A stretch of DNA of 47,404 nucleotides from an uncultured Clostridia bacterium (GTDB taxonomy: Bacteria > Bacillota > Clostridia > Peptostreptococcales > Anaerovoracaceae). This document shows positions 1 to 8,585 of this stretch, one piece after another. Every line of letters begins with the position of its first letter. Within the stretch, counting starts at the first letter, position 1. A model generated the notes under the pieces. That model saw only the letters and a program-made list of their open reading frames with translations. It did not search any database and was not told the DNA's origin. The position numbers were made by a program, and so were the translations under genes. Location of the stretch: contig CAMYVY010000019.1 of assembly GCA_947302715.1 (NCBI GenBank), forward strand, positions 1 through 47,404. Direction: 5' to 3'.

Positions 1-600
1 CAGGTATATCCCGGCGACCCTGCGCCGGAAAGAAGGGTGCTTTCTTCAATGGAAAAAGGCGACCTGTACAATCTGACAGCTTTCAATATGTGTGCACACA
101 ATGGCACTCATGTGGATGCTCCGTTTCATTTTCTGAAAGGTGGAAAAACAATTGATGCCTTAGGCCTTGAACCCTTTATTGGGCTGGCTTCCGTTGTGGA
201 GCATCACGGGATCGTCTCCGGCAATGACGCAATGGAGATAATTGAAAAATCGAGAGATCGTGACCCGGAAGCCGCAAAACGAATTTTGATCAAGGGAAAC
301 GCTGTGGTCTCCTCGGAAGCGGCAAAGGTTTTTGCCTCCAAAGGGATCCTGCTGTTGGGGAATGAATCGCAGACTGTCGGCCCGGAAGACGCGCCGATGG
401 AAGTACATCTGATCTTGCTAGGCGCTGGAGTTGTATTACTTGAAGGCATCAGGTTGGCAGAAGTTGAGGAAGGCAGATATTTTTTAAGCGCTGCACCGTT
501 GAATCTTGCCGGTGCGGATGGTTCTCCGTGCAGAGCTTTTTTGATCACTGACGAGAGAATAAATTCCAATTTATCAGTCTACCCCTCTTTTGCCCCTTGA
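1..600 (+). CDS. Cyclase family protein (kynurenine-formamidase-like), 5' end missing
   Basis: The reading frame is open from base 1, so the gene begins before the window; a GTG at 37 is internal. The first visible residues include YPGDP, followed by NGTHVDAPFHF, the metal-binding HxGTHxDxPxHF signature of the cyclase/KynB family (PF04199). These enzymes hydrolyse amide or lactone bonds using a divalent metal; the usual length is about 210 residues, so only about 10-15 residues are missing. The substrate cannot be told from the sequence, and no kynurenine-pathway gene is nearby. The frame ends in TGA at 598-600 without an obvious terminator behind it. Family assignment is firm; the function is not. 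Confidence 0.85.
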   Translation, partial: QVYPGDPAPERRVLSSMEKGDLYNLTAFNMCAHNGTHVDAPFHFLKGGKTIDALGLEPFIGLASVVEHHGIVSGNDAMEIIEKSRDRDPEAAKRILIKGNAVVSSEAAKVFASKGILLLGNESQTVGPEDAPMEVHLILLGAGVVLLEGIRLAEVEEGRYFLSAAPLNLAGADGSPCRAFLITDERINSNLSVYPSFAP

Positions 601-890
601 ATTTACTGCATTTACGCGGTATCGCATCAGCAGATTTTACGGTTTTCCCTTGTTTTTGCCCTTATGAGCATTTACAAGGGAAACTTTTGTTTCAGGCATC
701 CGCGCCGACTGCGTAGTCATCCGGAACGACATCTTCTCCGGAGAGTGTGTGCAGTTCATAGTAGGTGCGGTCTTTTTCCGAGACTTCCTTGTAGTAATTC
801 CTTCGATAGAGCAACCGCGACAAAGGAAAGTGCACCAGAGATCTTCGAGGGATATGGAGCGATAAGGCAATGTCTTTTGCCTGATTGTAA

Positions 891-918
891 TTGATAATGC
901 CCACGAATCTGATATAAT
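891..918 (+). promoter_or_regulatory. Sigma-A-like promoter
   Basis: TTGATA at 891-896 and TATAAT at 913-918 are separated by 16 bases. Transcription would begin near 925 and run directly into the hairpin at 945-966. Confidence 0.55.
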
Positions 919-944
919 ACAGGTGCTTATAAAAGACATGAAAC

Positions 945-973
945 AGCGGAGAAAATGCACTCCGCTCTTATTT
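945..973 (+). terminator. Terminator-like hairpin or attenuator
   Basis: AGCGGAG (945-951) pairs perfectly with CTCCGCT (960-966) around an 8-base loop and is followed by CTTATTT. It starts only about 20 bases after the predicted transcript start, so it would give a roughly 50-nt RNA or act as an attenuator for the 33-codon ORF downstream. A 14-codon frame (start about 938, MKQRRKCTPLLFDK) spans it. Confidence 0.45.
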
Positions 974-1027
974 GATAAATAGTTACAGAAAGTTTTATTT
1001 CTATGTTTACTCTGATAAATCTGATGG

Positions 1028-1042
1028 AGGTTTAGTAAACCT
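1028..1042. promoter_or_regulatory. Perfect 15-bp palindrome upstream of the 33-codon ORF
   Basis: AGGTTTA and TAAACCT flank a single G. The palindrome lies just ahead of the ribosome binding site (GGAGGGG near 1048), so it could be an operator or a small RNA hairpin. No regulator can be assigned. Confidence 0.35.
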
Positions 1043-1062
1043 TTGTAGGAGGGGACAGAAAG

Positions 1063-1164
1063 ATGAGTACAAAGAAAATGACAAAGAGAGCAGTGAGTTT
1101 CGTTTTGACAGTACTGATGGTTATCGGCATGATGTCGGCAAATGTTTTTATTAATATGAGATAA
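1063..1164 (+). CDS. 33-residue signal-peptide-like ORF, possible remnant of a secreted protein
   Basis: An ATG at 1063 follows a strong ribosome binding site (AGGAGGGG, about 8 bases upstream) and opens a 33-codon frame ending in TAA at 1162-1164. The product begins MSTKKMTKRAV, then has a hydrophobic run of about 15 residues (VLTVLMVIGMM) and an SAN segment that would suit signal peptidase cleavage. It looks like the N-terminus of an exported protein whose mature part is gone, or a free-standing small membrane peptide. The frame ends in a stop rather than running into a recognisable downstream domain. Nothing else in the region to 1282 restores it. Confidence 0.45.
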   Translation: MSTKKMTKRAVSFVLTVLMVIGMMSANVFINMR

Positions 1165-1282
1165 TAGCTGATGGTGTGAAAACTGTCATAAATGCTTTGT
1201 TTTCAAGATTTCAAATATTAGCAATTCCATATAGGTTAAAACCGCACAAGTTCGCCTTCTGGGCCGAGGTTTTTGCTGACGA

Positions 1283-2983
1283 TTAATCCATAGTGGCCAA
1301 TGCCTTATAGTCCACTTTACCGTTCATTGTGGTCGGGATTCGATCGATGATATGAATGCCGATGGGCCATAGGTAATCCGGGAGATCGTGATGCAGCATC
1401 TCCGTTAGTTCCGCAATTAGATTTTCGGCGGTTTTGGATTCAGTGCCCTCATCGTTAAGGGTAATATATACAACGGATACGTTCTCGCGTACTTCGTCGT
1501 GAACCACGTTAATGGCGCAGCTCTCCACCATGGGATGCGTCATTATTAATTCCTCGATTTCTTGTGGGAAGAGCTTGCCTATGAAGGAGCCGCCACCTCT
1601 AACAACAAATATTCTTTTGATACGGCCGTCAAAAAATATGTATCCGTCTTCATCAATGTGTCCGAGGTCGCCGGTGTGTATCCATCTTTCACCGTCTTGA
1701 TCGGTCGTGATGATCTCCGCAGTCGACGCCTCATCCTTATAGTATCCGGACATAAGTGCAGGGGAGGTGAAGCAGAGTTCTCCGACTTCGTTATACCCCA
1801 GCTCCTCGTTTGTGTCAGGATTCAATACCTTGGCATTGCAATGTATGAGGGGAAGTCCGATAGAACCATATCTGTAGCGAGAGTGCACTTGCATTGTGAC
1901 AACGGAGGCGAGTTCCGTCATGCCGTATCCTCCCGTGTAATTGACCGTGCATCCGTGATCGGCCATAAAGCGATTAATTATCTTTTCCTTTTCAAGTGGC
2001 AATTCATCTCCGCCGCCGGTGAAGTCCAATAAATAAGATAAATCACCGTGCACGTGTCTCATGAATCCGTCGATAAGTGAGGGGCCACCGACAAAGTAAG
2101 TCGGTTTCTCTTTTTGAAATGCCTTGCCGATGGAATCTTGATCAAGGTCAAGCCACAGTTTCATATTGATTCCGTGATAGAGACTGAGATGCATAATAGA
2201 CATGCCGAAACCAAAGAAGGTCGGAAGGATCATCAAAGTCGTTTTACCTCGAATGAATTCCTTTCCGGAATCATCGGCCATCTTGGCGATTGCATTGATA
2301 TTGTAATTGCTAAGAACAACGCCTTTTGGTTTACCTGTTGTTCCGCTGGTATATACGATGACTGCAGTTCCGTGTGAATCTGTTGCCATCGGGGGCTCAA
2401 CGTCACCATGATGGAGGAACTCCTTCCAGGACATGTATTTGTGATGAATCTTTTTCTCGAAGACGTGGACGAGGGTTCGCTTGATTAGGGGCATTGAGTC
2501 TGCGATTCCAAGAGCGATAACCGGAATGTCGATTTTGTCCCAAATTTCTTCCAGGTTTTCCAAAACAACGTCCAGGACCAGCAATAGTTTGGAGTTCGTT
2601 GCCTCCAGTTTTTCTAGCAGTTCTGTGGCTGTCAAAGTGGCATATACCAAATTGGCTGTCGCACCGATGTAATTCAGCGCATATATGGCGTAGATATCTT
2701 CGGGTGTGTGCATTGACATTATTGTTACAATGTCGCCCTCGCGCACGCCAAGAGAATAGAATGCCTTCGCTGCAGCATGTATATTGTCGAATACCTGCTT
2801 ATAAGTAATCTCGGTTCCGAAGTATCTAAGTGCAAGCCCTTCCAGATGGTCTTTGTTCTTCTCCCAAATATTCTGATATATGGTTCCCTCCGGGAGGGGA
2901 GACATAATAACATCTTCATCAAAATGCTTTAGCCAGGGTTTGTCGATTGATGGATATTTTTTCTCAAGATTGTTGTTTGCCAT
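1283..2983 (-). CDS. AMP-dependent synthetase/ligase (ANL superfamily, acyl-CoA-synthetase-like)
   Basis: A 566-residue ANL enzyme that would adenylate a carboxylic acid and pass it on, usually to CoA. Visible motifs are the ATP loop YTSGTTGKPKG (residues about 212-222), a GGYGMTE segment, the hinge-region HTGDLG, RIKRIFVVRGG, and the C-terminal lysine in NGKVDYKAL. No carrier domain is attached. The length fits a free-standing acyl-CoA synthetase; the substrate is not readable. It is transcribed divergently from the GAF-ABC operon across 150 bases that hold an 11-bp tandem repeat. It has no relation by position to the second adenylating enzyme at 39343. Confidence 0.85.
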   Translation of the reverse strand: MANNNLEKKYPSIDKPWLKHFDEDVIMSPLPEGTIYQNIWEKNKDHLEGLALRYFGTEITYKQVFDNIHAAAKAFYSLGVREGDIVTIMSMHTPEDIYAIYALNYIGATANLVYATLTATELLEKLEATNSKLLLVLDVVLENLEEIWDKIDIPVIALGIADSMPLIKRTLVHVFEKKIHHKYMSWKEFLHHGDVEPPMATDSHGTAVIVYTSGTTGKPKGVVLSNYNINAIAKMADDSGKEFIRGKTTLMILPTFFGFGMSIMHLSLYHGINMKLWLDLDQDSIGKAFQKEKPTYFVGGPSLIDGFMRHVHGDLSYLLDFTGGGDELPLEKEKIINRFMADHGCTVNYTGGYGMTELASVVTMQVHSRYRYGSIGLPLIHCNAKVLNPDTNEELGYNEVGELCFTSPALMSGYYKDEASTAEIITTDQDGERWIHTGDLGHIDEDGYIFFDGRIKRIFVVRGGGSFIGKLFPQEIEELIMTHPMVESCAINVVHDEVRENVSVVYITLNDEGTESKTAENLIAELTEMLHHDLPDYLWPIGIHIIDRIPTTMNGKVDYKALATMD

Positions 2984-3028
2984 TCTCTAGTCCTCACTTA
3001 ATAAAGCGTGTTTGCTGTGACTATTATG

Positions 3029-3052
3029 ACACAATTATAACACAACTATAAC
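3029..3052. repeat. 11-bp tandem repeat in a divergent intergenic region
   Basis: ACACAATTATA and ACACAACTATA follow one another at 3029-3039 and 3040-3050, each extended by AC. The one-helical-turn spacing between two divergent genes would suit an operator bound on one face. Confidence 0.4.
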
Positions 3053-3072
3053 AGAAAGTGTCCTCAAGTTAT

Positions 3073-3100
3073 TTGTATAAGGAATGATTTGTGATAGAAT
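3073..3100 (+). promoter_or_regulatory. Promoter of the GAF-ABC operon
   Basis: TTGTAT (3073-3078) and TAGAAT (3095-3100) are 16 bases apart. The ribosome binding site AAAAGGAGG ends at 3120, 13 bases before the ATG at 3134, a rather long gap. Confidence 0.5.
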
Positions 3101-3133
3101 AATTTATTAGGAAAAGGAGGCATATTAAGACCC

Positions 3134-4360
3134 ATGGCTACAGATAACAACAGGAGATTTGCAAAAGCGACATGGCAGATAATGGAGCAACTTCTCGAGG
3201 TTGAGAGCTTGGATGAAGCTCTTTCGGGAAGCTTGGACATTATTATTAAGTCTCTGGAGAGTGAAGCCGGCATTCTATGGTTTGTGGACAAGAAAACGGG
3301 AAGGTTGTTCCCGATTTTTCATGTGGGACCGCATGATATATCCGGTGTAAGCGTTGAGATTGGAATGGGAATCGAGGGAGTGGTAGTAGAGACCGGTAAG
3401 TCGATTATTATCGAAGACGCTGCCGAGGATCCCCGATTTGATGGTACCGTATTTGACGACAATACCTTTACAACCAAGACTATGGTTTGCGTTCCGCTTA
3501 CGGACCACAACGAGACTATAGGATGCGTTCAGATAATCAACAAGCTGGATGGCACTTTGTACGATGCAGAAGAATTGCAGCTTTGTGAGAGAATGGCGTC
3601 GCTTGCGGCACTGACAATAGAGGACAAAGGTCTAATAGTCGATACGGGCGAGGACAAGAAGGTTCTCATTTCACTTAAAAACGTAATCAAAGAATTCCCT
3701 TCCGGAGAAGGCATTTCGCGAGTTCTTAAGGGAATCAATCTTGATATATATGAAAATGAATTCGTGGTGGTTCTCGGAGAATCCGGTTGCGGTAAGTCCA
3801 CCATGATGAACATAATCGGCGGTATGGATTATCTTACCGACGGTCAGCTCCTAATCGAGGGAAAGGATTATTCGCACCCCTCGGATGAGGAGATGACTAT
3901 GTTCAGAAGACAGTATGTCGGGTTCATCTTCCAGTCATATAATTTGATGCCCAATCTTACTGCCTTGGAAAACGTTGAATTCATTGCGGAAATATCAAAG
4001 GATCCAATCGAGGCTATGGACGCACTGGCAAGGGTGGGTATGGATACCAAGTCAGGGAACTATCCCGCTCAGCTTTCGGGCGGACAGCAGCAGCGCGTTT
4101 CCATCGCAAGAGCCTTGGTCAAGAACCCCAAGGTTATTCTTGCGGATGAGCCGACGGCGGCCCTGGATTTCCAAACAGGCCAGGGGGTTCTTAGGGTTAT
4201 AGAAGATATCGTAAAGAATCGTGGTACCACGGTGGTAATGGTAACCCACAATGCGGAAATCGCAAAGATGGCAAACAGAGTAATAAAGCTTAGATCGGGA
4301 AAAATATCCAGCATAAAATGGAACCTGCATCCGCTTACTGCTGATGAGATAATCTGGTAA
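3134..4360 (+). CDS. GAF domain fused to an ABC transporter ATPase (MacB/LolD type)
   Basis: The 408-residue product has two parts. Residues about 15-165 form a GAF domain (ESEAGILWFVD, GIEGVVVETG, MVCVPL, ALTIED), a fold that senses small molecules or redox state. Residues about 177-400 are an ABC ATPase of the LolD/MacB/FtsE group with Walker A GESGCGKST (about 215), LSGGQQQRVS (about 314), Walker B VILADEPTAALD and switch His in THN. ATPases of this group are normally 220-250 residues with no sensor, so the N-terminal GAF is unusual. The permease follows 2 bases after the stop. I infer a cytoplasmic signal that gates an export or mechanotransmission complex; ligand and cargo are unknown. 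Confidence 0.9.
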   Translation: MATDNNRRFAKATWQIMEQLLEVESLDEALSGSLDIIIKSLESEAGILWFVDKKTGRLFPIFHVGPHDISGVSVEIGMGIEGVVVETGKSIIIEDAAEDPRFDGTVFDDNTFTTKTMVCVPLTDHNETIGCVQIINKLDGTLYDAEELQLCERMASLAALTIEDKGLIVDTGEDKKVLISLKNVIKEFPSGEGISRVLKGINLDIYENEFVVVLGESGCGKSTMMNIIGGMDYLTDGQLLIEGKDYSHPSDEEMTMFRRQYVGFIFQSYNLMPNLTALENVEFIAEISKDPIEAMDALARVGMDTKSGNYPAQLSGGQQQRVSIARALVKNPKVILADEPTAALDFQTGQGVLRVIEDIVKNRGTTVVMVTHNAEIAKMANRVIKLRSGKISSIKWNLHPLTADEIIW

Positions 4361-4362
4361 CT

Positions 4363-7300
4363 ATGAAGAAGACTCAAATAAAGGACACACTAAGGAATAT
4401 ATGGAAGGAAAAGGTCTCGTTTCTTTCTATTGCAATAATCGCCCTGTTGGCAGTAGCAGCTTATTTGGGTATTAACTTTGCGTCTGAGGCAATGCGTGCA
4501 AACGCCAACAATTTCTATCAAAGGACCAATTTCAGAGACCTGGAAGTCACATCCACAATGATGCTGGGAGAAGACGACATCAAAAGTCTTTCGGAACTCC
4601 CGGAGGTTGAGGATGTAGAAGGTGTTTATACTGTTAGCGGCAAAGTTCCCAAGGGCGACGGACATGAGAATGTCAATGTAGTTTCCATTACGGAGAGGAT
4701 CAATACCGTCGAGGTTGTCGAGGGTAGGCTTCCGGAGAACGATAAAGAGTGTGCGGTTGAGAGCGACTTGGCCGACATAACGGGTGTGAAGGTTGGAGAA
4801 ACCCTGACTGTCACAAATCCAAAGGGTGAGCGTCCGGACTATCTGAAGGAGAATAGCTTTGAGATAACGGGAATCATATACCACTCGGATCTCTTCACTA
4901 TCCAGTCTCAGTCTCCGGGAAACAGATATGTCATGGTGCTACCGTCTGTTTTTGACAAGGAATCGCTTCACGACAGCTATATGAAGGCATTGGTGAAGCT
5001 CGATAAACCAGAGGGCAGCTCTTACTTTGACAAAGAGTATTTGAGTCTGTCTTCGGCTGCCCAGGATAGCGTGGAAGAATGGAGCAAGAGCAGGGAGGTC
5101 GGCAGAAGAGAGACCTTCCAAGAGATATTAAGAGAGAAACTTGATGAACCCAAGCAAGAACTGGCCGACGCAGAGAAGGAATTAAATGATGCGAAGGCGA
5201 CTCTCGACGAGAAAAAGAAAGAAATTGAAGACGGCGAGAAGGCGCTGAAGGAAGCGAAGGAAAAACTCGATGACGCCAAAAAGAAATTGGCCGACAGTGA
5301 AGAGGAACTGAAAAAAGGCGACAAAGAACTTGCCGATGCCGAAGCAAAACTAAATGATGCGAAGGTGGAGCTCGACAAGTCTGCAACTCAACTCAACTCG
5401 TCTAAAGCAGAACTGGATAAGTCATGGAACGAACTTAACGGCGCCAAGAGTCAACTGGACGAGAGCAGGGAACAACTGGTTGACACGTACAATCAAGGTG
5501 AGGCCCTGAAGGATGCTGCGAGAGAGCAACTTAAGGACACCTTGGGTGCTTTCGTCAAGGATTTGGATGTTAATTCCATTAATTGGGCTGCGCCCGGTTA
5601 TATAAACGAGATAAATGACGAGAACCTTTCGCTGTCCAATTTCTATGTATTCACAAACGGTCCCTCCGTGAGCAGAAATTCCTGGGGCTCAGGAAGTGCA
5701 GATCAGCTGGTAAGCGCCATGCTGAGCGGAACCGAATACGAGAAGTATTATCCGGTAATCAAGGACTACGTAAATCAGTCCGATGGATTTGCTACAATCG
5801 CACAGCAGATGGCGGGGCTTTCGCAGGGCATTGAGACATGGGAAGCAGGCAAGGCGCAATACATAAAAAGCGTTGGCGAATATAACGGAGCAAACTCCCA
5901 ATACGAAGCTGCGCTATCACAATATAATGCAGGCCTCGATAAGTACAACGAAGGCCTTGCAGAGTACAACGCGGGTCTTGCCGAGTATGATGCCAATAAG
6001 AAGAAACTCGACGACGGTCGGATAGAATTAAATAACGGGAAAGAAGAGTACGACAAGAATACTGCCGAATACGATAAAAAGGTCAAGGAACTGGAGGACG
6101 GAAAGTCCGCCCTAAAAGATGGCGAAGACGATTACGCCGAGGCACAGAAGGACTTTGACGATGCCAAGGAGGAACTTCAAAAGGCTGAGGATGAGGTGAA
6201 CAATCTTCATCAATGCCATTTCGTAACATTGGATGTCGGCGGTAATGCAAGCTATGACTATGCCGATGACAACTCCATTAACATCGGTAAACTGGGAAAG
6301 ACCTTCGCGCTATTGTTCGTTCTTCTGGGCGCTTTGGTAATCTATGCAACAGTCGGCAGAATAATAGATGAACAAAGAACACTCGTAGGAACTCAGAAGG
6401 CTTTGGGTTTCTTAAACAGTGAGGTCTTTAAGAAACACCTCTCCTTTGGCGTTGTGGCTACGTGCATCGGAATCCTATTGGGCATAGTAGCGTGCTATTT
6501 GATGGTCGAACCGGTGATTCTCTCTGCGAATCAACCGTTCTATGTCACAAAGAACATTCCGAGAATAGTACTTTGGGGCAAGACCGGAATAATCTTTGTG
6601 CTTGGCGTCATTCTTTCCGGCTTTGCTGTATTCTGGGCTTGTGCTCATTTGCTGAAGGAGACGGCAAAGGCGCTTATGCAACCTCCGGCACCCAAGGGGA
6701 TGAAGAAGACGGAGAAGGGGACCAAAAGAGGATCTCTCTATTCTCGCTTGATAGTAAGAAATATGCTGGTGGATTGGAGAAGAGTCTTAATAACAATGGC
6801 TTCTGTTGCCGGTTGCTGTGCACTTTTGGTAATAGGGTTCACGATGCAGAACGCTATCTTGGGCTCCGTAGATAAACAGTTCGACGAAATAGTAATGCAT
6901 AAGGCCAAAATCTCCTATGATTTGGAGTCTTTTGAATCGGTGCAGGATGATATTGAAAAAGTACTAAAGGATTCAGACGTTGATTATATGAACATCTCGT
7001 CGGAATACCACAGTTTTTCTTCTCCCGAAGGACTTACTGCAGCTGAGCTCTTGGTGGTAGATTCAGACAAGATGGAAGACTACTTCCGTATGCGCGATCC
7101 CAAGACAAGGGAAATAGTGCGCGCGCCAAAAGAGGGGATCGTCATTACCCGAAGAATCTCCGAAACCTATGGCCTCTCCATTGGTGATTCGGTTACCATT
7201 TACAATACCAATATGGATCCGTATGAAACCAAGGTGGCAGGAATCACGGAATATTACTTTGGCAAGATAATAATTATCTCCAAGGAAGCGTACACTAATC

Positions 7301-7842
7301 TTTTTGAAGAAGATGTTACCTGCAATGCCTTCTGGGCCAAAGGGAATTATTCTGAAGACGAACTGGAGGACAAATTATCCAAGATAAACGGGCTGGAAGA
7401 AATAACGCGCACAGAGGGAATAAGAGAACGTTTCTTGGAGTCCACAGCTGCGCTGCAGTCCATAACATTCTTGCTTATTTTGGCCGCCGGAATGATGGCG
7501 TATTTTGTTCTTCTTAATCTGATTAATATGTATCTGAATCAGAAAAAGAACGAACTAACGATTATGCGAGTTAACGGATTTACCACCAAGGAGGTAATCC
7601 GCTACGTTGCCGGAGAAAATGTTTTGACCACAATCTTCGGAATTATTCTGGGGCTTTTAGTAGGATCGCTGCTTGCTTATCTAATCGTAAGCTTCTTGGA
7701 ATCTGCACAATTCGGTTTGATAAAGGACGTCGATCTTAAGGCGTGGATATACTCGTCAGTATTAACGGGCATATTCGCACTGGTTATAAATATCATAGCG
7801 CTCAGAAGAGTGAAGCACCTTAAGTTAAGCGACATTGCATAA
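4363..7842 (+). CDS. FtsX-like ABC permease with long coiled-coil insert (1159 residues)
   Basis: Partner permease of the GAF-ABC ATPase. A membrane segment lies at about 20-42, then an extracytoplasmic region with one coiled coil at about 263-380 (repeats such as DAEKELNDAK and ADSEEELKKG) and a second at about 491-618 (repeats of the YNAGLAEY kind). FtsX-type transmembrane segments follow at about 645-668, 695-715, 743-763, 806-828, 1030-1055, 1087-1109 and 1127-1149, giving two FtsX domains. Ordinary permeases of the group are 400-800 residues. The coils could form a stalk reaching through the cell wall. No ribosome binding site is visible before ATG 4363, so translation probably depends on coupling to the ATPase gene. 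Cargo unknown. Confidence 0.88.
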   Translation: MKKTQIKDTLRNIWKEKVSFLSIAIIALLAVAAYLGINFASEAMRANANNFYQRTNFRDLEVTSTMMLGEDDIKSLSELPEVEDVEGVYTVSGKVPKGDGHENVNVVSITERINTVEVVEGRLPENDKECAVESDLADITGVKVGETLTVTNPKGERPDYLKENSFEITGIIYHSDLFTIQSQSPGNRYVMVLPSVFDKESLHDSYMKALVKLDKPEGSSYFDKEYLSLSSAAQDSVEEWSKSREVGRRETFQEILREKLDEPKQELADAEKELNDAKATLDEKKKEIEDGEKALKEAKEKLDDAKKKLADSEEELKKGDKELADAEAKLNDAKVELDKSATQLNSSKAELDKSWNELNGAKSQLDESREQLVDTYNQGEALKDAAREQLKDTLGAFVKDLDVNSINWAAPGYINEINDENLSLSNFYVFTNGPSVSRNSWGSGSADQLVSAMLSGTEYEKYYPVIKDYVNQSDGFATIAQQMAGLSQGIETWEAGKAQYIKSVGEYNGANSQYEAALSQYNAGLDKYNEGLAEYNAGLAEYDANKKKLDDGRIELNNGKEEYDKNTAEYDKKVKELEDGKSALKDGEDDYAEAQKDFDDAKEELQKAEDEVNNLHQCHFVTLDVGGNASYDYADDNSINIGKLGKTFALLFVLLGALVIYATVGRIIDEQRTLVGTQKALGFLNSEVFKKHLSFGVVATCIGILLGIVACYLMVEPVILSANQPFYVTKNIPRIVLWGKTGIIFVLGVILSGFAVFWACAHLLKETAKALMQPPAPKGMKKTEKGTKRGSLYSRLIVRNMLVDWRRVLITMASVAGCCALLVIGFTMQNAILGSVDKQFDEIVMHKAKISYDLESFESVQDDIEKVLKDSDVDYMNISSEYHSFSSPEGLTAAELLVVDSDKMEDYFRMRDPKTREIVRAPKEGIVITRRISETYGLSIGDSVTIYNTNMDPYETKVAGITEYYFGKIIIISKEAYTNLFEEDVTCNAFWAKGNYSEDELEDKLSKINGLEEITRTEGIRERFLESTAALQSITFLLILAAGMMAYFVLLNLINMYLNQKKNELTIMRVNGFTTKEVIRYVAGENVLTTIFGIILGLLVGSLLAYLIVSFLESAQFGLIKDVDLKAWIYSSVLTGIFALVINIIALRRVKHLKLSDIA

Positions 7843-7850
7843 TTGACAAT

Positions 7851-8582
7851 ATGAGAATACCTGATAGAGAGCTCGAAGAATTTAGTGAACGATTCAGCAA
7901 GCGTTATATACTGAAGAAAAAGGTGAATGCGCTTCTGTGCTTTTTTATTGCTTTTTGCGGGACGACGGCAGTGCTGTATTCGAGATTCGTATTCAATAAT
8001 GCAATCTTCGACAGATTGCGATATATGACCTTCTGGGGGACTATCTTTACATCTATTGTCTCTGTCATATTCGGAATTGTCTGCATTATGGAAGCAAAGA
8101 AAGAGACGGAAGTCACATACAGGTGGGTGTATTATCTTAGACTGTCCTCTGCAACGGCAGAAGCGGTTATCTTTGCTGTAGTTATGATCGGGCTGTTGCC
8201 GATGTTTCGGGATAATCCTGACCTGAGTTCCTACCCGGGATTCATGATGCATCTTGTACTTCCGCTCACGACAGTTGCGAGCTTCCTCCTTAATGACTCG
8301 CCCGTAGGCAAACCGAAAGTGGCGGATCCACTTAAAGGCACGATTTTCATAGCCACATATGCCGTTGTGATGACCATACTGTTTGGGACGGGGATTCTCG
8401 AAAGCGAAAAGGCACCATATTCATTCTTTGACTTTGATAATACATCCTTGCACTTCAGCCTGTTTAGTCTTGTGGGCATCTTTGTAATAGGATATATCTT
8501 ATCTTGGATATTGATTTGCCTAAACATGAAGCTATCATGGATCTGGTTTCACGATATAAAAAGGACTAAGAAAAGGGGGTAG
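7851..8582 (+). CDS. Six-TM membrane protein, Pr6Pr-like
   Basis: A 243-residue protein with about six hydrophobic segments and a short cytoplasmic N-terminus; the C-terminus is basic (KRTKKRG). The pattern of an FTSIVSVIFG segment in the second or third helix, a MHLVLPL segment and a YSFFDF stretch resembles the Pr6Pr/FAR-17a-like membrane protein group. No function is known for bacterial members. It starts 8 bases after the permease stop and no separate promoter is visible, so it is likely co-transcribed with the ABC genes. The resemblance is by eye only. Confidence 0.6.
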   Translation: MRIPDRELEEFSERFSKRYILKKKVNALLCFFIAFCGTTAVLYSRFVFNNAIFDRLRYMTFWGTIFTSIVSVIFGIVCIMEAKKETEVTYRWVYYLRLSSATAEAVIFAVVMIGLLPMFRDNPDLSSYPGFMMHLVLPLTTVASFLLNDSPVGKPKVADPLKGTIFIATYAVVMTILFGTGILESEKAPYSFFDFDNTSLHFSLFSLVGIFVIGYILSWILICLNMKLSWIWFHDIKRTKKRG

Positions 8583-8585
8583 GTT

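Larger units (their letters stand above)
601..1282. other. Region without a large gene; promoter, hairpin, palindrome and a tiny ORF
   Basis: About 680 bases lie between the cyclase stop and the end of the ligase gene on the other strand. A 70-codon minus-strand frame (692-904, GTG start) is readable, but it has no clear ribosome binding site and no recognised family. On the plus strand there is a good promoter (891-918), a GC hairpin (945-966), a 15-bp palindrome (1028-1042) and a 33-codon signal-peptide-like ORF (1063-1164). The stretch looks like the regulatory front end of a lost or truncated secreted-protein gene. Confidence 0.5.

Noticed and set aside
692..904. 70-codon minus-strand frame in the gene-poor region
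   Set aside because: It reads smoothly (GTG start) but has no clear ribosome binding site or promoter and no recognised motif; kept only as a note in the region entry.
972..1154. 60-codon plus-strand frame overlapping the 33-codon ORF
   Set aside because: It lacks a ribosome binding site, while the overlapping 33-codon frame has a strong one and a signal-peptide-like product.
1210..1275. Possible terminator after the ligase gene (AAAACC...GGTTTT)
   Set aside because: The stem is short and poorly paired in the middle, and no clean U-run follows on the minus strand.
4390..4884. 164-codon minus-strand frame inside the permease gene
   Set aside because: Antisense shadow of the permease with no initiation signals.
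5149..6215. Coiled-coil repeats of the permease as a possible DNA tandem-repeat element
   Set aside because: The repetition is at the protein (heptad) level; the DNA units are too diverged to be a repeat array of their own.
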